The notes under the pieces are model-generated. The model searched no databases. It was given only the letters and a program-made list of their open reading frames with translations, and was not told where the DNA came from. A program made the position numbers and the translations under genes. Shown piece after piece: positions 30,572 through 39,172 of a stretch of DNA of 64,000 nt. Origin of the DNA: Saccharofermentans sp. (GTDB lineage Bacteria > Bacillota > Clostridia > Saccharofermentanales > Saccharofermentanaceae); contig JAIKYD010000057.1 in assembly GCA_024683485.1 (NCBI GenBank), forward strand, positions 1-64,000. The letters run 5' to 3'. Position 1 is the stretch's first letter. Each line of letters starts with the position of its first letter.

Positions 30572-32314
30572 ATGAGTAAGACAGTAGCTACTTGTATTGC
30601 TGAGACTAACCTTGTTCAGGGAGAACCGCAGGAGAATGTATTCTTTCTTACACTTTCACGTAAGATAGAGGATTTCCCGAATGAGTTCTTAAGGACGGCA
30701 AAATCCACGTCTCCGATACAGATCTATGCGCTCTTCTCGACGATCGGACCTGACAACTATGCGGCTGTTTTGAATCTTGAACTGAATGCTGAGCTTGAGA
30801 AGATCGCTTCCAAATGCTCTAATCAGGCTGTTCTTGATTTTGACGGATTTGCAAACCAGGTTATCAACACTCTTAATGTAAAAGTATGCAATTTTGCTGC
30901 CAATAAGGGAACACAGTTTAAGACATCCATGTCGATGTTTGTTATTGAAGGGGATATACTTCGTGTAATTCATGTTGGTATTACCAAGGCAGTTCTTTTC
31001 CGTAACAACCGCATTATGCTTCTTACAGAAGAACAGACAGTTGCTCACAGATATGTTCAGATGGGAGCCATTCAGGCCTCTGAGGAACTTACCCATCCCG
31101 AAAACATGAATCTTACACAGTATCTCGGCAAGATGCCCCAGGAAGGTCCTGTCAATGCGGATAAGAAGGTTCATGTAAAGCTTCAGGACGATGATGAACT
31201 GTTCCTTATGGGAGTAGGTCTTTCCAGAAAACTCCCTTCACAGATGCGCAATTCCATTATTGCCAAGCCTTTGTCAACTGAAGTAAAGTCTAAAGAGATC
31301 ATCAATGCGGCTGTCAGTTACGGTCTTAAGGCCGGTCTTACGCTTATAGACGTAAAAGTTGAATCAACCTTCCTTCTTCCCGGAGATGCAGTAATCAACA
31401 GCAATCTAAAGACTGATGCCCAGGTGTCATCCAGACCCGGCAATGCTGCAAAAGCTCAGTCGAACGCTTTCTCGAATTTTGATACTGAAGATGATTCTTC
31501 TGATACAATAAACTTCGTTCCAGGGGCCTCAGGTTCCGGTTCATATGATGAGGAGGAAGAACCTATAGTGAACGAGAAGAAAGAGAAACTTAAGACGATA
31601 ATAATCCCTATCGTTATCTTTATTATCTGTGTTCTGATAGGCTTCGGTGCCACATTTATGATATTCAATATGAAGAATCTGATCAGTTTCTCAGAAACAA
31701 CGACGGTTCTTCCCAACAATGTTATAGGCACTGTCCTCTATGCAGCGAGTGACGGAAGTCCTGTTTATTCCACACCTTCTCTTGACGGAACGGTTATTGC
31801 CCAGCTTAAGCGGGGTGATACAGTTACACTTCAGGAGATAACGGATGCTTCCTTCTCAAAGATTGTTACAAAAAATAACGTTACGGGATATGTGTTAAGT
31901 GCCCAGTTCCTTGAAGAGGATCCTACATACAACGATCCTACTACCGCGATGACAGCTGATCCCACACCGGTTCCGACATCAGAATCAACAAGTGAAGCCG
32001 CAACGTCTATGACAACAACCGCTGTTCAGACTGACAGATTTAACAACGAGACTCAGGCAACAACAACGACTACAACATCTGAGACAACAACGGTGGCTAC
32101 GGTTGAGCCCGGTGATCCAACACCTACTCCAACCGAGTCAACAACAGAATCTACGACAGAGTCGACCACTGAGTCAACGACGGAATCGACTACTGAATCA
32201 ACTACTGAGTCAACAACAGAATCCACGACTGAGTCTACTACCGAGTCGACCACAGAGGCTACAAATCCTCCGGCAGATGATGTTCCTGCTCCCGGCGGCG
32301 AAGACGGAAACTGA
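30572..32314 (+). CDS. PP2C-like (apparently degenerate) cytoplasmic domain + TM + SH3-like extracellular domain + TTES-repeat tail
   Basis: VIEGDILRVIHVGITKAVLFRNNRIMLLTEEQT resembles PP2C core; TM IIIPIVIFIICVLIGFGATFMIF; SH3-like VYSTPSLDGTVIAQLKRGDTVTL; (TTES)n. Confidence 0.55.
   Translation: MSKTVATCIAETNLVQGEPQENVFFLTLSRKIEDFPNEFLRTAKSTSPIQIYALFSTIGPDNYAAVLNLELNAELEKIASKCSNQAVLDFDGFANQVINTLNVKVCNFAANKGTQFKTSMSMFVIEGDILRVIHVGITKAVLFRNNRIMLLTEEQTVAHRYVQMGAIQASEELTHPENMNLTQYLGKMPQEGPVNADKKVHVKLQDDDELFLMGVGLSRKLPSQMRNSIIAKPLSTEVKSKEIINAAVSYGLKAGLTLIDVKVESTFLLPGDAVINSNLKTDAQVSSRPGNAAKAQSNAFSNFDTEDDSSDTINFVPGASGSGSYDEEEEPIVNEKKEKLKTIIIPIVIFIICVLIGFGATFMIFNMKNLISFSETTTVLPNNVIGTVLYAASDGSPVYSTPSLDGTVIAQLKRGDTVTLQEITDASFSKIVTKNNVTGYVLSAQFLEEDPTYNDPTTAMTADPTPVPTSESTSEAATSMTTTAVQTDRFNNETQATTTTTTSETTTVATVEPGDPTPTPTESTTESTTESTTESTTESTTESTTESTTESTTESTTESTTEATNPPADDVPAPGGEDGN
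32135..32260 (+). repeat. 12-bp periodic coding repeat encoding (TTES)n
   Basis: About ten TTES units with varied synonymous codons. Confidence 0.9.
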
Positions 32315-32375
32315 GGTAATTAATCATCCGGTCTTTCGGGATTTCTGGTCGTACTGAAAAAATACTAAAAAATTA

Positions 32376-32408
32376 AACCCAAGAAGTTGGACAAAGACTT
32401 CTTGGGTT
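32376..32408 (-). terminator. Rho-independent terminator downstream of aspartate kinase
   Basis: AACCCAAGAAGT-tggacaaag-ACTTCTTGGGTT with minus-strand TAATTTTTTAG. Confidence 0.75.
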
Positions 32409-32478
32409 CATTTCATAATGACCATTTTGGATATTACGGTTTTTGAGGGCTTCGGAGAGGTTCTGCCAGACCTGAATC

Positions 32479-33831
32479 TCAATATCTGAAAAGCTCTTTG
32501 TAGAGTACCCTTACAGCATAAGAGCAGTAAGATTCAGAGACACCGAACATCATGGAGATCTCGGATGCTCCCTGGTTAACAATTCTCAGGTTGATACCTG
32601 CATTGGAGAGGGCTGAAGCGGCTCTTGCCATGATACCTACTGAATTTGCCATAGCTTCACCGACGATCATGACAATGGCGAGATCACGGTCAACGCTGAC
32701 TGATGCTCCGAGTTCATCCTCGATCCTCTTAACGATCTTTGCTTCCTTTTCTTCTGTGAAGTACTTCTTGCGGAGTACGATAGTGACTGTGTCGATTCCG
32801 GAAGGAATATGGTCTATAGAGATAGCTTCATCAGAGAAAATCTTCAGGAGCTGTGCTAGGAAACCTACCTGGCGGTTCATCATGTATTTGCTTACCGTAA
32901 CAGTGCAGAAGCCCTTGTCTCCGGCGATTCCTGTTACGAGTGAATCGTAATGTGAACGCTTGGATACGAGCATCGTTCCCTTTGCTGATGGGTTGTTGGT
33001 GTTCTTGATATTGAGCGGTATTCCGCGTGCGAATACAGGATAGATAGCTTCTTCGTGAAGTACTGTAAAGCCTGCATAGGAGAGCTCTCTCATCTCATCG
33101 TATGTGATTTCTGTAATAGGGAAGGGGTTCTTTACGAGATTGGGATTAACGGCAAAGACATTGTCAACGTCTGTCCAGTTCTCATATACATCAGCGCCGA
33201 CAGATGCAGCGAGGATCGAGCCTGTGATATCAGAGCCGCCTCTTGAGAAGGTAATGATCTTGCCACTCTTGGATACACCATAGAATCCCGGGAAAACAAG
33301 AATAACATCTGCTTCGTCTTTCAGTTTTGCAAGGTTGTCGTAAGTCTCGGGGAGAATGACGGCTTTGCCTGCTTCGTCGTGTTCAAGATAAAGACCGCAT
33401 ACTTCAGGGTCGCAGTACTTTGCAGGATGTCCTGTCGAAGTGAGATAGAAGGCAACCAGTCTTGCACAGCAGTCTTCGCCCATTGCCTTGACCGAATCGA
33501 GATAAGCGATATCTTCGGTGTAATCAGCTTCAACGATCTTTTGAAGTCTGTTCTCGATGTCGGGGAGGACTTCTTTGATGCCTAATTCATCTGCGATCTC
33601 CTCGTAACGTGCGAGTACAGCCTGAACTTCCTTATCGTATGATTCTCCGGCAAGTCTTGCTTTGGCAACGGAGATAAGAAGGTCCGTTACCTTTGTGTCA
33701 TCCTTGGTTCGCTTGCCCGGTGCGGAAACGACCATGATCTTTCTGTCTTCGTCTGACAGAAGTATGTTGCAGACCTTCTGAATCTGGAATGCGTTGGCAA
33801 GAGATGACCCGCCGAATTTAGTAACTTTCAT
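32479..33831 (-). CDS. lysC: Aspartate kinase
   Basis: VTKFGGSSLA N-terminus; FSRGGSDITGS; C-terminal ACT-like region. Confidence 0.93.
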   Translation of the reverse strand: MKVTKFGGSSLANAFQIQKVCNILLSDEDRKIMVVSAPGKRTKDDTKVTDLLISVAKARLAGESYDKEVQAVLARYEEIADELGIKEVLPDIENRLQKIVEADYTEDIAYLDSVKAMGEDCCARLVAFYLTSTGHPAKYCDPEVCGLYLEHDEAGKAVILPETYDNLAKLKDEADVILVFPGFYGVSKSGKIITFSRGGSDITGSILAASVGADVYENWTDVDNVFAVNPNLVKNPFPITEITYDEMRELSYAGFTVLHEEAIYPVFARGIPLNIKNTNNPSAKGTMLVSKRSHYDSLVTGIAGDKGFCTVTVSKYMMNRQVGFLAQLLKIFSDEAISIDHIPSGIDTVTIVLRKKYFTEEKEAKIVKRIEDELGASVSVDRDLAIVMIVGEAMANSVGIMARAASALSNAGINLRIVNQGASEISMMFGVSESYCSYAVRVLYKELFRY

Positions 33832-33964
33832 AGATTTAGTGCTCCTTGACTTGTCATTTAGCCTAAATATAATATCACAAGCGCGAAAATAAATGATTAT
33901 AATATTTTTGTCGCGAAAATATAGTCAGTATGTAATACTGCCATGTATCTACAGGAGAACAACT

Positions 33965-34462
33965 TTGAATATTTTCAAAGCTATGAAACCCGAGAAAGTC
34001 TATGAGAGTCTTGTCCTGATACCTTGGGATGAGCTTGCCGGTGACGGTATAAAGACAGCGCTTCTTGATTTTGATAACACACTCGGGCCTGATCATGCGA
34101 CAGAGCCTGAAGAGTACAGTTATAAATGCGTAAGACTTATCGAGGAGAAGGGGATACGATGCTGTCTTGTTTCCAATGCCAAGTCAGGACGTTCAGCGAA
34201 GATCGCGGAAATGCTGAATATCCCTGTGGTTACTTATGCCAATAAGCCGGGCACGTCCGGAATCATTAAGGCTATGGCTCTTATGGAATCTTCTCCTGAA
34301 CAATGCGTTATGGTAGGAGATCAGGTTTTTACTGATGTGATCGCAGGCAACAGATCGGGAGTCAGGACATTTATGGTTGAGAAACTTCATAAACCTGAGA
34401 TCTGGTATGTAATGCTCAAGCGCCCTTTCGAGAAACTTGTCAGGATCATCGGAAAATTCTGA
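33965..34462 (+). CDS. yqeG: YqeG family HAD IIIA-type phosphatase
   Basis: TALLDFDNTLGP, LVSNAKSGR, VGDQVFTDVIAGNRSG; TTG at 33965 with aggag RBS. Confidence 0.85.
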   Translation: MNIFKAMKPEKVYESLVLIPWDELAGDGIKTALLDFDNTLGPDHATEPEEYSYKCVRLIEEKGIRCCLVSNAKSGRSAKIAEMLNIPVVTYANKPGTSGIIKAMALMESSPEQCVMVGDQVFTDVIAGNRSGVRTFMVEKLHKPEIWYVMLKRPFEKLVRIIGKF

Positions 34463-34575
34463 ATGAATACGGATGTGTTTCAGATTAAAGCTTTTATCGT
34501 GATACTTGCATAGAAATGCTCTTTCAAGTAAAATTACACAGTTAAGCACTTATTTATTAAAAAGGAGAAATATTT

Positions 34576-35133
34576 ATGATCAGCGCAGGAGATTTCAGAA
34601 ACGGACTGTGTTTTGAGATGGACGACCAGGTTTATCAGGTCGTAGAGTTCCAGCATGTTAAGCCCGGTAAGGGAGCTGCTTTCGTAAGAACGAAGTACAA
34701 GAATGTTAAGACAGGATCTGTTGTTGAGAGATCTTTTAACCCTAACGAGAAGTTTGAACAGGCACAGCTTACAAGACAGGATATGCAGTTCATCTATGCA
34801 GATGGTGATCTTTACTACTTCATGGATCAGGATACTTATGAGCAGACACCTATCCATCAGGACAAGATCGGCGACGGAATCAAGTTCCTTAAGGAAGAGA
34901 TGGTTTGCAAAGTCGTATCCTACAAGGGCGACATTTTCCAGGTTGAGCTTCCTATCACAGTAATCCTTGAGATCACAGAGTGTGAGCCTGGTGTTAAGGG
35001 CGATACAGCTAACAACGCTTCCAAGTATGCAACACTTGAGACAGGTGCTGTTGTTAAGGTGCCTCTTTTCGTTAACCAGAATGAGAAGATCAAGGTTGAC
35101 ACAAGAACAGGCGAATATCTCGAGAGAGCTTAA
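34576..35133 (+). CDS. efp: Elongation factor P
   Basis: [43 protein letters not shown]. Confidence 0.97.
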   Translation: MISAGDFRNGLCFEMDDQVYQVVEFQHVKPGKGAAFVRTKYKNVKTGSVVERSFNPNEKFEQAQLTRQDMQFIYADGDLYYFMDQDTYEQTPIHQDKIGDGIKFLKEEMVCKVVSYKGDIFQVELPITVILEITECEPGVKGDTANNASKYATLETGAVVKVPLFVNQNEKIKVDTRTGEYLERA

Positions 35134-35226
35134 TTTAGTTTGTTTTATCTGCCGTCAGCGCGATTATGCGTTGACGGCATAAATATACCCGCACCTTTAA
35201 AGACCAGAATAATCTAAGGAACCGAT

Positions 35227-35595
35227 ATGGAAGACAATACTAACATCGAATCCATAAAAGGCGATCGTTCAATGACTCAGGGCTTTGTTGCCCAGTATGC
35301 GTCTGAAGCAGCGCTCCAGATAGATGGTGTTTTGTCATTGGTTCCATCTTTTGCGGTCGCGCTTAAGGAGAAGGCGGGTGTAGTACATGAAGGCAAAGGG
35401 GTAAGAGTTGTTTTCGGTGATACCGCAGAAGGCTCAGTATCTATTACCGTATATCCGATTGTTAAATACGGAATGATAATCCCCGAGATTGCCTGGATGA
35501 TCCAGGAAAAGGTTAAAAAAGACGTCGAACGCTTTACCGGACTTACGGTGGAGAGTGTCGACGTTTATGTTTGCGGGGTCGAGGAGGTGTCATGA
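35227..35595 (+). CDS. Asp23/Gls24 family envelope stress protein
   Basis: ALQIDGVLSLV, VSITVYPIVKYGMIIPEIAWMIQEKVKKDVERFTGLTVESVDVYVCGV. Confidence 0.9.
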   Translation: MEDNTNIESIKGDRSMTQGFVAQYASEAALQIDGVLSLVPSFAVALKEKAGVVHEGKGVRVVFGDTAEGSVSITVYPIVKYGMIIPEIAWMIQEKVKKDVERFTGLTVESVDVYVCGVEEVS

Positions 35596-36146
35596 ATTCT
35601 TTTATCAGAGCATTGATGTTCATTTATTCCGTTGTAATAGCAGTAATCTCTGTTGTGCTGTTATATGCACTTATCGATGACGGAATCTTTGCCGACATCC
35701 TGTCACCTTTATCTTCAATAGTAACCGGGCCTGTCAGCAAGTATATCTATCTGGGTGTTCTTATGCTCCTGTTCGTAACGTCTATCATTTCGATCATGAA
35801 CATAATCACATCCGGCAGACTTAACCGTACCAGACTTAGAAAGAATGATATCGGTACAGTTGACATCGGACCTGACGCGATCGAGAGTATTGCGCTTAAT
35901 GCCGCAAAGTCCGCACAGGTCGGTATCAAGAGTGCGAGATGCCATGCGGCTCCCGCCAAGAATCAGGCATTAAAGGTAACGGTATCCTGCGAGCTTTATT
36001 CCAATGTTGAGATCCCTTCCTCCATGGCTAAGGTTCAGGAGAAGGTTAAGAAGGATATCGAGAGATATACCGGAATCGCAGTCGAGCAGGTCGTAGTCAG
36101 AGTCTCCAAGGTTGAGCAGGCTCAGACAAGAGTAGAGAGCAGATAA
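35592..36146 (+). CDS. amaP: Alkaline shock response membrane anchor protein AmaP
   Basis: Two TM helices plus Asp23-like C-terminus; follows the Asp23 gene. Confidence 0.85.
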   Translation: MNSFIRALMFIYSVVIAVISVVLLYALIDDGIFADILSPLSSIVTGPVSKYIYLGVLMLLFVTSIISIMNIITSGRLNRTRLRKNDIGTVDIGPDAIESIALNAAKSAQVGIKSARCHAAPAKNQALKVTVSCELYSNVEIPSSMAKVQEKVKKDIERYTGIAVEQVVVRVSKVEQAQTRVESR

Positions 36147-36148
36147 TA

Positions 36149-36385
36149 ATGGAAAGGTTCTTATCCAAGCTTTTCGAGAAACTGCGCAACACCAAGGCTG
36201 GTGTTATCTTTGCTGTCTTTTTCTTTATCACGGGACTTCTTCTTTGTATTTTCGGATTTTTTAAGACACTTTTTATCTTATTGTTTACGGCGGTAGGTTT
36301 TTTTGTAGGTTCGTTTCTGTTTTCTGATACGAGCAGATTTAAGAAGTTTCTTGACAGGATCTTGCCTCCGGGGAGGTTCAGATGA
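36149..36385 (+). CDS. DUF2273-like small membrane protein
   Basis: 78 aa, hydrophobic hairpin; position between amaP and nusB. Confidence 0.7.
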   Translation: MERFLSKLFEKLRNTKAGVIFAVFFFITGLLLCIFGFFKTLFILLFTAVGFFVGSFLFSDTSRFKKFLDRILPPGRFR

Positions 36386-36780
36386 GCAGAATAGAGACAA
36401 GAGAACATGCTATGGAATTGCTGTTCCAGATTGGTTTCAGGAATGATCCTATTAGTGAGCAGATCGATCTTTTCAGGGAGACTTGTCCTGATATCATCGA
36501 AGATGAGGCTTATTTTCTTGATATCGTTTACGGTGTAATAAACAGCAGGGACGAGATCGATAACAAGTTTGTTCCTTTCCTTAAGAGGTGGAAGCTTGAA
36601 CGTCTCCCGCAGACAGACCGCATCATCCTTGAGATTGCCGTATATGAGATCCTCACAGTTGATGAGATCCCGGTATCGGTTTCTATCAATGAGGCTGTCA
36701 AGCTTGCTAAAAAATTCGGAACCGACAACTCATCATCTTATATCAACGGTGTCTTGAGCAATTTCGTAAAAAGCCTTTGA
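36382..36780 (+). CDS. nusB: Transcription antitermination factor NusB
   Basis: RIETREHAMELLFQ...LPQTDRIILEIAVYEIL...SVSINEAVKLAKKFGTDNSSSYINGVL. Confidence 0.95.
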   Translation: MSRIETREHAMELLFQIGFRNDPISEQIDLFRETCPDIIEDEAYFLDIVYGVINSRDEIDNKFVPFLKRWKLERLPQTDRIILEIAVYEILTVDEIPVSVSINEAVKLAKKFGTDNSSSYINGVLSNFVKSL

Positions 36781-36784
36781 ACTC

Positions 36785-38011
36785 ATGTTCGATTTTGATA
36801 GTGTAAGCCGTCTTAACGGTTATATAAAACAATCTCTCAGTGACAATCCGTATCTTGCCGAACTCAGTGTGGTTGGAGAGATATCGCAATATACTGTGTC
36901 TTCAAGAGATCATGCCTATTTCTCGATTAAGGATGACCAGTGTGTGATCAATTGTGTTATCTTTGCCGGGAACAGAATGGGACTTCGGATCGAACCTGAA
37001 GTAGGCATGAAAGTAAAAGTCTATGGAAGTGTTGATTTCTATCCGCAGGGCGGAAAGGTTCAGATAATCGCAAAGAACATCGAGGATATGGGTGCAGGAG
37101 ACCTTCACGAACAGTTCAATAAACTGTTCAAGAAGCTGCAGGACGAAGGACTGTTTGACAGTTCACATAAGAAGCAGATACCCGTGCTGCCAAAGCGTAT
37201 AGGTGTGGTAACATCCGGCTCAGGCAAGGTAATAGCTGATATTGTTAATACTGTGCGCAAAAGAAATCCTCATCATGATATCCTTCTTTATTCCGCAAGT
37301 GTTCAGGGTGCTGAATGTCCGCCTGAGGTTATCAGCGGGATCAAATATTTCAACAGCGAGAAGAATGTTGATGTCATCATCGTTGCAAGAGGCGGGGGTT
37401 CTTTTGAGGAATTGTTCTGCTTCAATGATGAAGGAATTGCAAGAGCGGTATTTGCAAGTGATATTCCTGTCATATCAGCTATAGGTCATGAACCGGATTA
37501 TACGATAATCGACTATGTTGCCGATGTGAGGGCTGCGACTCCGACTGCAGCAGGTGAGATGGTCATAGCTTCGTATGATGATCAGAAGAAGGAAATAGAT
37601 AATCTGGCGCTCAATCTTGAGATATCTATCGATCAGTTTGTGGACTCTAGACGCAAGGCGCTGGATGTATTCAAGAATCACAAAGCCCTTCATTCACCTG
37701 CATACTATGCCTCGGAACAAAAGGCTGTTGTAAGAGAATTAAGGACAAGGCTTGATTCGCTTTCGGGACAGTTCGTTAAGCAGACGTCATCTGACATCAA
37801 TGAGATCAAGGTCAGACTTGATGCTTTGAATCCGGGAAATGTCCTGAAGAGAGGCTATTCATATGTTTGCAGCAAAGATGGCAAAGCTATAGAGTCAGTT
37901 AAGTCCGTTAACCCTGGAGACAGTGTAAACATAGTCTTATCCGACGGAATGTTGTTAAGTGAGATAAAAGAGATTTCTGATAAAGACGACGGAGGAAACA
38001 AAGATGCCTGA
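36785..38011 (+). CDS. xseA: Exodeoxyribonuclease VII large subunit
   Basis: GVVTSGSGKVIADI, IIVARGGGSFEELFCFNDE, SAIGHEPDYTIIDYVADVRAATPTAA. Confidence 0.96.
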   Translation: MFDFDSVSRLNGYIKQSLSDNPYLAELSVVGEISQYTVSSRDHAYFSIKDDQCVINCVIFAGNRMGLRIEPEVGMKVKVYGSVDFYPQGGKVQIIAKNIEDMGAGDLHEQFNKLFKKLQDEGLFDSSHKKQIPVLPKRIGVVTSGSGKVIADIVNTVRKRNPHHDILLYSASVQGAECPPEVISGIKYFNSEKNVDVIIVARGGGSFEELFCFNDEGIARAVFASDIPVISAIGHEPDYTIIDYVADVRAATPTAAGEMVIASYDDQKKEIDNLALNLEISIDQFVDSRRKALDVFKNHKALHSPAYYASEQKAVVRELRTRLDSLSGQFVKQTSSDINEIKVRLDALNPGNVLKRGYSYVCSKDGKAIESVKSVNPGDSVNIVLSDGMLLSEIKEISDKDDGGNKDA

Positions 38012-38246
38012 ATCTAAAGAGAATGAGATGTCATATGAAGCCTGCATGGCTGAACTTAGACAGACGGTAAATAAGCTCTCGGAAGGCAAGGTCACACTTG
38101 ATGAGTCGCTGAAGCTTTATGAGCGTGGCATCGAGCTTGTTTCTATTTGCGAGAACAAGCTTAACGAAGTGACTGCCAGGATAGAAGCAGTCAACAAGGC
38201 AAACGGGACAACGGATCCACTTAATATCAGCGAGACCGGAGTTTGA
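38004..38246 (+). CDS. xseB: Exodeoxyribonuclease VII small subunit
   Basis: YEACMAELRQTVNKLSEGKVTLDESLKLYERGIEL. Confidence 0.95.
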   Translation: MPESKENEMSYEACMAELRQTVNKLSEGKVTLDESLKLYERGIELVSICENKLNEVTARIEAVNKANGTTDPLNISETGV

Positions 38247-38248
38247 TA

Positions 38249-39172
38249 ATGGGAAGGGAAGATATTAGCACTCTGCTCGGGAAGACTGAGGAGTGGATAT
38301 TACCTGAGCTGCAAAGCATTTTCGATGAAGAAGAGAGCCTGGATATAACAGTCAAGGCTGCTTTGTACAGTCTTTTTGCCGGTGGTAAAAGACTAAGACC
38401 TTTGATGATGCATCTTACTTCGGAAATGATCGGTCTTGGGTCTGATATTGAGCCTGACGTAAGATACTTTGCCGCAACACTTGAGATGCTGCATACATAT
38501 TCTCTTATTCACGATGATCTGCCGGCATTGGATAACGATGAACTCCGCAGGGGAAAACCGACGTGCCATATGGTATTTGGTGAAGGAATAGCAGTTCTTG
38601 CCGGAGACTTGCTTCTCAATAAGGCGATGGAGAGAATGTTCAGTATCTGCGAAAAGAACCCCGGATATATTTATACCGCTTCGGTGATGTCTGAAAATTC
38701 CGGAATAAAAGGTATGCTCGGAGGCCAGAGCATTGATATTGCCTCAGAGGAAAAGGAGATTCCATTGGATCTTCTGATCAGGCTCCAGGAGAAGAAGACA
38801 GGTGCATTTATTGAGTCGGCAGTGGTAACCCCTTACTATCTGTCAAAAAAGATGACAAGGGAAGAAAGTATAAATGACATCACTGCGGAATACCTGAGGA
38901 AGCTTGCAGCGCATATCGGTCTGGCTTTCCAGATAAAGGACGATATTCTTGATGTTACTTCCAGCAGTGAGGTATTAGGGAAGAGTACCGGCAAGGATGC
39001 CAGGGATTCAAAAGCAACATTTGTTACACTTCTCGGGCTTGATGGTGCTAACATGAAATTAGAGGAAGAAAGCAGGAGCATCTCGGTGATTCTTGCCAAG
39101 TTAAAAGGGCAGGGGTTCGATACCTCTGACTATGAGACGTTGAAAGAATTTCTGGTAAACAGGGACAGGTAA
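38249..39172 (+). CDS. ispA: Polyprenyl synthetase (farnesyl/geranyl diphosphate synthase)
   Basis: GGKRLRPLM, HDDLPALDND and KDDILD motifs. Confidence 0.93.
   Translation: MGREDISTLLGKTEEWILPELQSIFDEEESLDITVKAALYSLFAGGKRLRPLMMHLTSEMIGLGSDIEPDVRYFAATLEMLHTYSLIHDDLPALDNDELRRGKPTCHMVFGEGIAVLAGDLLLNKAMERMFSICEKNPGYIYTASVMSENSGIKGMLGGQSIDIASEEKEIPLDLLIRLQEKKTGAFIESAVVTPYYLSKKMTREESINDITAEYLRKLAAHIGLAFQIKDDILDVTSSSEVLGKSTGKDARDSKATFVTLLGLDGANMKLEEESRSISVILAKLKGQGFDTSDYETLKEFLVNRDR

Noticed and set aside
32053-32253. Minus-strand ORF encoding VVDSVVDS repeats
   Set aside because: Shadow ORF of the (TTES)n coding repeat; no start context and antisense to a well-supported gene
32135-32260. Possible CRISPR-like array
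   Set aside because: 12-bp in-frame periodic coding repeat with no spacers
33832-33964. Lysine riboswitch upstream of aspartate kinase
   Set aside because: The divergent spacer is far too short for a lysine riboswitch and no conserved core was seen
35151-35178. Hairpin GCCGTCAGCGC/GCGTTGACGGC after efp as terminator
   Set aside because: Strong stem but no downstream T-tract on the plus strand; left unassigned
35227-36385. Asp23/AmaP/DUF2273 cluster as a novel system
   Set aside because: Known conserved Firmicutes envelope-stress gene arrangement upstream of nusB
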